A stretch of DNA of 49,846 nucleotides from the NCBI GenBank assembly GCA_036897485.1, contig JAYMTF010000145.1, positions 1 through 49,846 of the forward strand, in the 5' to 3' direction. The notes below the pieces were generated by a model. The model was not told the DNA's origin, did no database searches, and worked only from the letters and a program-made list of their open reading frames with translations. The DNA is from Pelargonium nanum (lineage: Eukaryota > Streptophyta > Magnoliopsida > Geraniales > Geraniaceae). Of the stretch, positions 12,118-22,506 are shown one piece after another (positions within the stretch are counted from its first letter, which is position 1; each line of letters begins with the position of its first letter). Both the position numbers and the translations under genes were made by a program.

Positions 12118-13608
12118 ATGGCTTCCTCTCACTACTACTCATCACCACTCTCCTTTTCATTTCTGGCGGTGGTAGTCTACTTAACCGCCGCTGCCACCGC
12201 CGGCGCCGCCTCATCTTCTACTTCTTACCCCAATTTTCAACTCTTTAACGTTACGGATACAATCGCCGGAACCAAATTCACTGATCACCACCAACAATCT
12301 CATGATCTTTTCATTTTCAACGAAGAAGAAGATGATGGAAATGAAAATAATTGGAAGCTGAAGCTTCTTCACAGAGATAAGGTCTCTCATGAGCCTCATG
12401 CCGATCACCGCCATCGTTTTCACGCTCGCATGCACAGAGACGCTCTTAGGGTCGTTACTCTCACGCGCCGCCTCCACAACCACAACAACAACTCCGATTT
12501 GTCTAGTGATCGTGTTTATTCGGTTAGTTCAGATTTGGGTGCTGACGTGGTTTCCGGCATGGATCAAGGTAGTGGTGAGTACTTTGTCCGGATCGGCGTC
12601 GGAAGTCCTCCCCGGAGCCAGTACATGGTCATCGACTCCGGCAGCGACATCGTCTGGGTCCAGTGCCAGCCTTGCAGCCAGTGCTACCACCAGTCCGATC
12701 CGGTCTTCGATCCCGCCTTTTCCGCCTCTTTCTCCGGCGTGTCCTGCTCCTCCTCCGTCTGCGACCGCCTCCCCACCCCCCCCTGCCACGCCGGCGGGAG
12801 CTGCCGCTACGAGGTCTCCTACGGCGACGGCTCCTACACCAAAGGCACTCTCGCCCTCGAAACCCTCACTTTCGCCCAAGGCACCGTCGTCCGCAATGTC
12901 GCCATCGGCTGCGGCCACCGCAACCGCGGCATGTTCATCGGCGCCGCCGGCCTCTTAGGCCTTGGCGGCGGAGCCTTGTCCCTCGTCGGCCAGCTCGGCG
13001 GCCAGACCGGCGGCGCCTTCAGCTACTGCCTAGTCAGCCGGGGCACCGGCTCCTCCGGGTCATTAGTCTTTGGGCGCGGATCCATGCCCGTGGGTGCCGC
13101 CTGGGTCCCCTTGATCCGAAACCCGCGTGCTCCGAGTTTCTACTACATCGGGCTCTCGGGTCTCGGAGTCGGAGGCGTTCGGGTACCCATATCCGAAGAA
13201 GTCTTCCGGTTGACCGAATTAGGCTCCGGCGGCGTCGTGATGGACACGGGGACCGCCGTCACGAGGATCCCGACGATGGCTTACGTGGCGTTCCGGGACG
13301 CGTTCGTGGATCAGACCCGGAACCTCCCTAGAGCCCCGGCGGTCTCGATATTCGACACGTGTTATAATCTGTTCGGGTTCGTGTCGGTTCGGGTCCCGAC
13401 TGTGTCGTTTTACTTCTCGGGCGGGCCAGTCCTGACCCTACCCGCGAGGAACTTTCTTATACCGGTGGACGAATTGGGAACGTTTTGTTTTGCGTTTGCT
13501 CCGTCCGGATCCGGACTTTCTATAATAGGGAATATACAGCAGGAGGGAATCCAGATTTCTTTTGATGGAGCTAATGGGTTTGTGGGATTTGGACCTAATG
13601 TTTGCTAA
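12118..13608 (+). CDS. Secreted nepenthesin-type aspartic protease (ASPG2-like)
   Basis: Intronless A1-family aspartic endopeptidase of 496 residues, probably apoplastic or vacuolar. I chose the ATG at 12118 (context CAACAATGGC); the frame stays open upstream but has no other ATG. Residues 1 to about 31 form a signal peptide (hydrophobic FSFLAVVVYLTAAATAG). A His/Asp-rich propeptide follows to about 145. The mature enzyme starts near GSGEYFVRIGVG. The first catalytic motif is IDSGSD (Asp173), the nepenthesin cysteine insert is CQPCSQC onward, the flap is YGDGSY, and the second catalytic motif is MDTGTA (Asp376). The protein ends in GFGPNVC. DSGS in place of DTGS at the first site occurs in the plant ASPG/CDR1 relatives. 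Codon use is GC-rich in the middle (about 12.58-13.40 kb) and AT-rich at both ends, unlike all neighbours. Paralogues are many in plants, so the exact orthologue is uncertain. Confidence 0.92.
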   Translation: MASSHYYSSPLSFSFLAVVVYLTAAATAGAASSSTSYPNFQLFNVTDTIAGTKFTDHHQQSHDLFIFNEEEDDGNENNWKLKLLHRDKVSHEPHADHRHRFHARMHRDALRVVTLTRRLHNHNNNSDLSSDRVYSVSSDLGADVVSGMDQGSGEYFVRIGVGSPPRSQYMVIDSGSDIVWVQCQPCSQCYHQSDPVFDPAFSASFSGVSCSSSVCDRLPTPPCHAGGSCRYEVSYGDGSYTKGTLALETLTFAQGTVVRNVAIGCGHRNRGMFIGAAGLLGLGGGALSLVGQLGGQTGGAFSYCLVSRGTGSSGSLVFGRGSMPVGAAWVPLIRNPRAPSFYYIGLSGLGVGGVRVPISEEVFRLTELGSGGVVMDTGTAVTRIPTMAYVAFRDAFVDQTRNLPRAPAVSIFDTCYNLFGFVSVRVPTVSFYFSGGPVLTLPARNFLIPVDELGTFCFAFAPSGSGLSIIGNIQQEGIQISFDGANGFVGFGPNVC

Positions 13609-14013
13609 AAAAAGGAAAAGCATGATCTCAAATTGTAAAGGTGGTGAGTTTTGCTAGTCTATTTTGTAGTAATAGTAATTTAAGTAGTGAGTTTTAGGGT
13701 ATTTACCAATATTGTAATGATCTTTTATCTTTTGGTTTGGTTCCTAGTAACATATGTAGTACTAGATTAACTATTAAACATGTGTGTTGTTGTTGTTGTT
13801 TAAGGTGTGGGTCAAACATTTCCATAGGCAGAGATATTCCTAGACAGTCAAAAGAAAAAATAAAGTTGATTTAACATGACCTGAAATGATCCAATAGATT
13901 CCTTTAACCCTTTACCCCAAATACATATAAACACCTTTAAAGTCTTTAATTTAATTGAGGTGGAGTTGTCCATTTCGACTCAAAATCAGACCCAAGGTTT
14001 TGCAAAAGGGTAG

Positions 14014-14295
14014 GATTTATCATATGAAAATTGTGGGTTAAGTCGAACATAATCTTGCACAAAACTGCTAAAATCCGAACTTAACTTGAGATCTGCGACT
14101 TAATCTCGACCTGAAATCTGATTTGTCAACTCTAACCCGAAATTGGACCCGAGATTATGATTTATCATATGAAAATTGCAAACTAAGTCGGACATATTCT
14201 TGCACAAAACTGCTAAAACCCGAATTTAACTTTGAGATCTGCGACTTGATTTTGATCTGAAATCTGAATTGTCGTCTTTAACCGAGAGTGATGAT
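14014..14295. repeat. 145-bp tandem duplication, two copies
   Basis: A unit starting GATTTATCATATGAAAATTG at 14014 recurs at 14159, so the period is 145 bp. Both copies share CTTGCACAAAACTGCTAAAA, GAGATCTGCGACTT and CTGAAATCTGA in the same order, with scattered substitutions. The second copy loses similarity near 14295. The unit is non-coding and rich in CCGA/TCGAAC-type words common in plant spacer repeats. Class unknown. Confidence 0.8.
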
Positions 14296-15177
14296 GGTGG
14301 GTGGAGAAAATGGAGATTGATGTCATGGAATGAGAGATAGAATGATGAGGGGAAGAGGGAGCCACCAGCTTTGGGGAAGGTGGACATGTGATAGTGAAGC
14401 AAGCAATCAGTAGGAGCAACAAGTAGTACTGTATAGGAAGAGGTTTTTGTTGGTACCTTTGGCTTAAGTTGGAGTGCATTCAAGCCATGACTTTTACAAA
14501 GGTTCTTTCTTTTTCCTCTTTCGAAAGATTGAAATTATTAACGTTTACTTTTCCTTCCTTTTCCAATTTCAAACAAAAGCTACTTATCAACACTCAAAGT
14601 GTAATTGCTTATAATGAAGGGAAAAAAATGTAATTGCGGTAATATTTAGAGAGATGATCCTTACATATACCCTACATGCATGTAAGTTGTCGTGACGCAT
14701 TCTCAGCTACAGAATATTACTTTCTCTTTTCAAAACTTGTGTGTCTCACCTCATCTATTGTCAAATCAAGAAGCATGTGTGGTTGTGATTGCACCGCATC
14801 AGCTTAGATGCAATATACGCAATTATTTACGTAATTTTTATGGGTAGAAAAATTATTGCCAGCTTGCCAGCCTCCTCTTCCTAGGCTTGCGTGCGCAATC
14901 ACTTTAGAGGCCCACAAAAGTTAGAATTTGGTGGTGAAAATTGGTGAAAGCTGAGGGAATCAATTAAAGTGATGTGTAATTGAAAGACTTTGCTAAGAAA
15001 ATTACCAGCCAATTCTGCATCACCCATCAGCTGCATCTGGACTGCATATCCCTCCAAACTACCATTTTCCCCTTTTTGGGATGGGAATTGGAATTTGAAG
15101 ACAATTTTGGTCCCTCAAATCAAAGCCATTCATTATTGACTTGCTCCATAGTTCATTCTATACTTTTGCATTCAACC

Positions 15178-15421
15178 TAGAGGTGGTGTGTTCAGGTTTA
15201 TTTGCGTTCGGGTTGGTAAAGTCTAATTCAAATCCAATCTAAAACGACTTTAGGTTAAGGCCACAAAGTCGGATCAGATTGAATTTCACATTTTGGACGT
15301 GAAATGTGTGGGTCTTCCCGATCCAAACCAAATTTTACAAGATAAAATCGATCTGACACAAAACAGTTGGTCGGATCAAATTCTGGGAGACCAGAGGTTC
15401 GGATCCAAAATCCCAGCTCTA
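15178..15421. mobile_element. Short hAT-like miniature element
   Basis: Ends are TAGAGGTGG at 15178 and, on the other strand, TAGAGCTGG ending at 15421, eight of nine bases alike. The 8-bp flanks ATTCAACC (15170-15177) and CTTCTACC (15422-15429) agree at six positions, as an aged 8-bp target duplication would. The interior has GTTCGGGTTGG and CGGATCAGATTG words typical of this abundant plant repeat type. Non-coding and 244 bp long. hAT assignment rests on the 8-bp flanks and is tentative. Confidence 0.45.
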
Positions 15422-15907
15422 CTTCTACCTCCTAATAAATCTCAGATAACCTTTGCAGTGGAAACAGGAAAAGGCTTTCAAATGAGCTATATATATTTAC
15501 ATGGCAAGGTAGAGACAAATGGTCACAAGTAATTCTAGAAAAAGGAAAACCAGAGAAGGAACAGCAGAGCAACCCGATCTGATCACATATATTACGGTGG
15601 TAATAACATTATATAACCTACCTACACAAACTAAATGTTCTAAATAATTAGAATATTTACAGGCAGCTAGTGTATGCTACCCCGGAACAAAAACGGTTTT
15701 CTGGGCCTCAAAATCATACAAGGTATCATCCCAAAATGCCAACACCTATCAGTCCTAATTTACCAGTGTTGGAAGCCACAGATTTTCTACTTCAGAAAAT
15801 ATCTCAACCAATCTCTTTTGACTCTCATCTATTATAACCTTCTCATTTCCATGGAAACTTCGGGTTAGTGAAACCTAGGCTAGAGGAACACCAAGCATGC
15901 AGTTTTT

Positions 15908-18900
15908 TTAGAACTTGAACAGATACTTGAGATCCTCAACTGTTAGGCGAGTTGCAGAGCTTCCGCCTTGATCTTCACCAAATGCTGATGCAACCATTTT
16001 TCTCTTTTCTTCCTGTAACCATCCGTCGCAGAGGACGATATATCAGAAAATAAACACTTCACAGTGTGCGTGTAGTGCCCAGGAAAAGTAAAATGACAAC
16101 AGTAATTGTACCTGGAGAGCTAATATCCTATCTTCAACGGTATCTTTAATAGTAATGCGTGTTACAGTAACAGGACGAGTTTGTCCGATTCTATGAGCTC
16201 GATCAATAGCTTGGTCTTCAGTTGTTGGATTCCACCATAGATCCAAAAGGATAACATGACATGCTGCAACCATGTTCAAACCAAGGTTTCCTGCTTTTAG
16301 TGACATCAGCATAACCGTCACCTGCAATAAAGTCCAGTCACTTAGATTCCATGAACAAGGATTTAGGCAAAACTAATCCTGCAGAACATGACCAAATCAT
16401 AACATGTATTATTATGCAAGCATATATCTTAAATCAATTGGATACCCTTAAATTTTATGGGTTGAAGAGACTTCTTATCAAATACTCAGTTTGCCTAAGG
16501 TATATATGTACACACACTAATTGAGCTCGTGAAAGTTGTATTCAAAAGTCCATGTAGAGGGCAAACCTCAGGATCAGAGTTGAAATCTCTTACAGCCCTG
16601 TCTCTTGAAGTAAGGGTCATTGTGCCATCAAGCCTCCTGTATTGTATGAGATACTGTTTCATTTCTTGCTCAACCAAGTCCAACATGCCAGTCCACTGGG
16701 AAAAAATAATTGTTTTTATTGGTCCTTCTGGCACATTTGAATACACTGTTGTGTGCACTGTAGCACTAACACCGGAATGGGAACTCTCTCTGTTTGTCTT
16801 AACAGAAGATGGAGAATTTCCATTGCATCCTGAGGAACTAGGCGGTTCTGAACTTGCACCATTGACAAGTAAATGTGATTGCAGAATCTCAAGAATAGCT
16901 GTGATTTTAGCTGAAGTGAAATTATTCTGCAGAACTCCTGATTTCTCACCAAATTGAGAATTCATGGGATTTCCATCAAAATCATCAGAGATACAACGTA
17001 TGAGAGTAGCTTTGGAATAAACAACATCAGTGCTGAGCTGCTCTTTACAATTCCTTGCAGGGCACATATTGTCATCTCCTGTCAAATATTCTGATACACA
17101 CTGATAGCAAAAAATGTGACCGCACATGGTAACAACAGGGTCCTCAGGTGGATCCTGTAAAAGAATCAATGAATAGAAGAATAAGATAGGTCTGTCAAGC
17201 AATGACACATTCTTTCTTTTAGCTGCTAGTTAAATACTTCCCATCAAAGTATATACCTACAAGACTAAGAGGGAGAGAAATTGTAATACCAATGCTTAAA
17301 ATGATGACAGAAAAGGCCAAGAACACATATTGTTGCCAAATAGAACAGAAGAGAGACACTTGAAAACAGCTACACAATGGTAAAAAATAAAGGGCAATTA
17401 TGTGAAAATTTTCAAAAATCATCTGACACGAGATTGAAAACTCGCATGGTTGAGAATGAGATGATTGGGGCAGTGGACACAACTGTATACAACACTCCAA
17501 AAGATTCCAACTAACAATATTAAGAGTAACATCATGTATTCATAACTAGACTCATACTGATTCTTTGGAGCTATTCCCCAAATGGAGCAAACTTTGCCCC
17601 GAGTACCTAAGTCAGGCCAATGATTTAAAATTGGTTACACAGTAAGTCCCCATTGCCGTCAACCATTAATGAAATTGGAAATATGTACATCTGCAACAAA
17701 GTACAGACAACGACTCAAGTTCAATGTCTGGAAACATAGCGTGTCAGAGTATTTTGATCCTAACAAGAGTGGACAAGCTCCTATACTCCCACACATTTCT
17801 AATTAACAATATACTGCTATAAAATGACAACACATAACGCCATAACCTACCAAAATCCTAGTATCCATAGCAACAATGACATCAGAGGACTGTATTCCAT
17901 AAGAAATGCACATCAATGTTCCAAGTACATATGAACAATTTGTTAAAGCTTCCAAATGAAGATGCATAGAGAAGTATATAATGTTACTCACATGGCATAC
18001 TTGACATATGGCCGAGGAAGTTTCCAGAAGATCCAAAAAATCTGTAACCATATCTTTAGGAAGTCTCTTTGCCATTTCAACAGAACCTTTTCCAGCAGAC
18101 TCTGAATTAAATCCTTTGACAAGAAGTGGATGGTCACAAGCTTGACGAAGACGCAAAAGTAACAGAAGAATATTTGCATAATTTTGATTCAATGTGCCAG
18201 CAGCAGCATAGGCCTGCAAGGTAACAATTATAGAAGCATGTTGCAGATCAGGGCTTGGTCTTCAAGAGATCTAATGCACTGAGATAATGTGCCTTTAACA
18301 CCATATACAATTTATTTAGGATTAAGGCTTTATTAGGAAATATGGTGCAGCATGCTTATTGGAAGTTGCAAAAAGAAAAATAAAGATAATTAAAATACTT
18401 AAAATCTAATGCAGAACTACTCAATTCATTCATGAGGAAATAAATAAATGGAACTAAGATCACCTTAAACTGAGAGCGTGAGTCAGCTTCAAGCTTGATA
18501 TAAAATGCCCGCTCTTCCTGTGAGAAGTCTACCTTATTCAGGCGTATGGTTTTGGGGGGTAATTGAATTATAGGCTCCCCATCAATCAATGTTCCTATAC
18601 CCAAAACAAAATATGAAGACGGTCAATTCAACAGAAAAGTGATTCAAGGTTCAAATTAGATACAAAAATTCCATCTTGGGTCACACTTACATAAGAGTGA
18701 AAAAACATGTAGTTTCACATTCTCATTGAAAGGGCAACATATTTGGAAAGCTGTTATTGGAAAGAGGATTCATTTTTTAAGTGCTATATCATACAAAGAA
18801 TGACAAAAGGGGACCAACTCAAGATGAAGCCAAGCTAGAATAATAAACTTCTACCATTATCAGTGGTGAAATCTGCCAATTACGATCACAACAAATGGCT

Positions 18901-21900
18901 GGTGGGGAAGAATTAAAGAAATTCACTTGAATAGATCAAAACCAACAATATCGGTTATGAATGTCTTGAAAGATCCAGGTATACTTCTTTCATAGCTTCT
19001 CAATATCCAAGCAATAGCAGAGGATTTTATTAAAATTAAACGTTTACTCTTCCAACAAAAGTATAGAAAAAGGAAATAATCACCCCGTCCAACCACTCAA
19101 ATAATAAAATAATGCATCTACCTTTTGTTCGCCGGAGCATGCAAGCCCTCAGAACTACTTGAAGCTTCATGTAACCCTGGATTGAATTTCTCGATATCAG
19201 ATTCTTTATCCCGTTGATAAATGCTTTGTATTTAGCATATGGGTCATATCTCAGAAACCTGAAGTAGCTGTACAAATCATCAATTGAATTTTGTATAGGT
19301 GTTCCAGATAAGCACCACCGTCTTTTTGCACGAAGACTGCAGCAGGCCCGAGCCACTTGAGTTCTGTGATTTTTTATTGTTTGAGCTTCATCTAATATCA
19401 CCCTAAGCCAATTTACTCTTGCAAGCGCACCACAATCATAATCAATAGAGGAACTATCAATTCCTTTTCTTCCCTTCTTTCCCTTCTTAGTAACAGCTGT
19501 TATGTTTTTCCTCTTCCTATTGGTAGAAAATTCAGCAGACAATCCATGTTTCTCCCCATTTTTTTCATCATCATCCTCGTCAACTAGAGGCTGTTTTGGG
19601 ACTTCGTTAGTTACAATAGAATATGTTGTCAGAACCACATCATACTTCGCCAATTCAACATGATCCTTTGTCCTACTGCCTCCATGATAGATTAGGACAG
19701 AAAGCTTAGCTTCATCTGCAACTTTCTCATCAAGTTCCCTGGCCCACTGTCGAAGAACACTTGCCGGACAGACAACCAATGTACCAGCTGCTGGCCTTCG
19801 CCTGTTGAACTCCCGCGTAGAAGTACTTGCTTCAGAAGCAAGTTTTAAACTATCAGACTCTCCTGTCTGCTTTACTTTATCCAAATTCTCACCTCCGTTG
19901 TCATCGTCATCATCATCTAAGTTCAATGCTTCAGCTTTGTGATCGCATAGGTCTTCTGACTTAGTTTTTTTCTGCAAAGACTTCTCCATTTGTATGAGAG
20001 CAATCATTGAGACAGTCTTTCCAAGACCCTGCGAGATGAAAGCCAAATGAGTCCTGATAGATGTTACTATTAAGTATAAGACTTCAAAAACAAATATCAT
20101 GTGGCCAGATCTACAGGTCAGCGCAACTAAAAAAAAAAAAGTGACCTGATCATCTGCTAAAATTCCACCCAAACAATGGCAACTTTTGGTTTCCTTCTGA
20201 AGCATCCACGCCAGTGCAATTTTCTGAAAATGTGGAATGGCAAGTTCAATACAAATGCCACTCATACATTAGAGAACTAGTAACCTTAGATAAATATAAA
20301 AACCTGATGTCTAAGAAGAGGGACAGACAGAAGACCATCAGGCAAAGTCGCTTCTAATTTGGGTTGATTGAAATCCTGAAACAACAAAATTCAAAGTTTA
20401 CACTTTCTTAGCCTTAAAAGATACATAAATTCTTCAGCTACTAGAGATACAATGCAAACCCAACCATTTCCCGCTGTTGTAAACACTAAAATGAGCTAAA
20501 TAATAATATAAAAAGATATAACTGTAAGCACGATATAGGTGTCTGATCTATCCAGGACTCAGGCTGCAAAATACATAGATATGCCAAACTTAAACGTACT
20601 TCCGATAAACATATTTTCAATCACTTCCAACAATTAAGGTTATGTAGCAGTAGCACAACTTGGTAGACATTGGAGCACCATAGAAGCCACAGGCTATGAA
20701 GCACCGATTCGCTCAACACCTTACGAATCCGTATCGTATCGCGAATCGGACACGGATTCACTACGGATTCGTCAAAAATACGTGTCGATTCGCAAATTGG
20801 TATTTCCAAAAAATATAAAATTCTAAAATAATGAGGATCGCTCCGGAGTCGCAAAGGACCGCGAATTGTGTACCAGATTTGCGATTCTTGATTTTAAAAT
20901 AATATTTTTGGCGAAAAGTGGAAAAAAATAAATAAAAACATACCGAATATTGAGATTACTGAAATTTAACTCGTTTTTATCTAATGACTTATGACTTATG
21001 GTTTATGCTGAAGATGATTTTGTGTGTGTAATGTTGTTTAATTTAATTTTTGAACTCTAATATAAGTAATTATTGGATATAAAAATATATTTATAAAAAA
21101 TAAAAATTATGTGTCCTAACAAATCGTATCCTATATTTTTTAGAAATTGCGAATCACGTGTCCGAATCGCGTCGCGAATCGTACCGCGTGTCCGAATCCG
21201 TGCTACATAGGCCACAAGTATCCTCCCATACAAGGCAAAAGGACCAGTGATTTACATTTTTAACTTAGGTTGTCTTTTTCAGGCTCATCCTCTATGTATT
21301 GCACAATTTGCATCAATTTAAAAGCCGAAAAGCATTTTCTGAGAGAAAGAAGTCTCAAAGCTAAATTCATGTGTATTTTGGTCTTTTTAGCTAGGGTTAT
21401 TGATTGGTAGTTTAATAGCTTCTCTGGGTCCATGTGCCAAATCATTACCATTCTACGACAATCCTATTAGTGATCCGTATTGCCACTTAAGTTGATAATA
21501 TTGGCGGTCACAAGATATGTCAATTACTTTAAAAATTAAGAGATCAAATAAGTTCGATGACACTAAGAAAAATGCAGCTCTTTATATAAGTTGGATTAGA
21601 TTATTGATTGAGAAGAGGAAAAGGTACAGACATTTCATAATACCAATGCAACTGAAAAAAATAAGAAGAATTGATTGCAAGGACTACCTCTACCACTGCT
21701 TGATAAATCAGTCTTTCATCTGTCCCCGTAGCACCATCTGGACCCACTCCAGAATGGTACATAGGATCACTTGAACTCGCATATTGTGGAGTAGATAAAG
21801 ACTTTCCGTGCGCCAAAGATGGGGGAAGAACTCTACTCCCGCGATTCTCATACATAATAATTTCATCATCGTTGACTCTACCAACATGATCCCTTGTATT

Positions 21901-22506
21901 GCCCTTGCTACTTGACCCAGATAAGTGGAAAGAGTTGCCATAAGTATCACGAGTCTGATTGTATGATTTAGAAGTTGATGCAGATGCCTGATGAGATGAT
22001 GGAAGAGTCCTCTTCAACGCTTCTTGTGATGAAAGTTTCTCATATTCTTTCAAATGTGTATTAGATATTTGGGAATTGACAGTCCGAGGGTGAGCTCCAT
22101 TCCCATTCTCTTTGACATGGTTAGAATTATCTGACAGGGTTGTTCTCGGGTTATAAACTCTAGTGTCAGCACTAGTACTTGGATGATACTGGAGTTTCAT
22201 GGGGGAATGGTGGTTAACATTTGATGAGCTCCCATTAGAAGCGGATGCTCTTTTAGAATAAGGAACCTTTTGAGACTGTCTCCCATTACCTGCAAATTTG
22301 ACAAATTACTCCATGATTTATAATATATGAATATTTTCAAACTAGGAGGTTCTTAATTTGAAAAACTGGGTAAGACCTGTTCTATTTGCACGTGTATCAT
22401 CTGCCCAAGATGGAAGAACCCTCAAATTGGTGGATCCTGTCGTAGGTAACGTATCCACTTCTATCTCAAATTCACTGTCAGATGAACTTATATCTATAGG
22501 CTCCAT
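15908..22506 (-). CDS. CHR28: SNF2 ATPase with embedded RING finger, CHR27/CHR28 (FRG) family
   Basis: ATP-dependent chromatin remodeller of the Rad5/16-like SNF2 class. In Arabidopsis the CHR27/CHR28 (FRG1/FRG2) pair works with SUVR2 in RNA-directed silencing. Exons in transcription order: 22506-22377, 22289-21688, 20375-20304, 20223-20146, 20028-19122, 18594-18464, 18213-17992, 17154-16567, 16321-16112, 16012-15908. They sum to 3045 nt, giving 1014 residues in one frame. The N-terminus [18 protein letters not shown] is acidic and the first 250 residues are Ser-rich and disordered-looking. Motif I is ADDQGLGKT (291-299), the Walker B box is DEAQ (507-510) and motif III contains SGTPIQNS (near 535). 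A C3HC4 RING has its eight ligands at C710, C713, C725, H727, C730, C733, C745 and C750, and is split by an intron. The C-terminal helicase lobe carries [10 protein letters not shown] and [15 protein letters not shown] (about 947-961). CHR27 versus CHR28 cannot be decided here. Confidence 0.92.
20694..21210. mobile_element. hAT-like non-autonomous DNA transposon in a CHR28 intron
   Basis: 517 bp inside the intron between coding exons 2 and 3. The terminal inverted repeat is CTATGAAGCACCGATTCG on the left and CTATGTAGCACGGATTCG on the right (reverse strand), 16 of 18 bases alike. The 8-bp flanks GCCACAGG (20686-20693) and GCCACAAG (21211-21218) match at seven positions, which fits hAT target duplication. 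Subterminal regions are packed with CGAATC/GATTCG and GACACG words on both sides. The core is AT-rich and has no transposase. It is spliced out with the intron. Confidence 0.75.

Larger units (their letters stand above)
13609..15907. other. Spacer between convergent aspartic protease and SNF2/RING genes
   Basis: Holds the 3' UTRs of both flanking genes, which converge here. Apart from a 145-bp tandem duplication at 14.0-14.3 kb, a (GTT)n-like tract near 13785-13800 and a small hAT-like element at 15178-15421, I see nothing structured. Small open frames on both strands lack start context and domains. Confidence 0.6.

Noticed and set aside
12389..13331. Long overlapping open frames on both strands inside the aspartic protease gene (up to 222 codons)
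   Set aside because: They arise from the GC-rich codon bias of the real gene. Their translations are low-complexity (Pro/Arg/Ala/Gly-rich) and show no domain.
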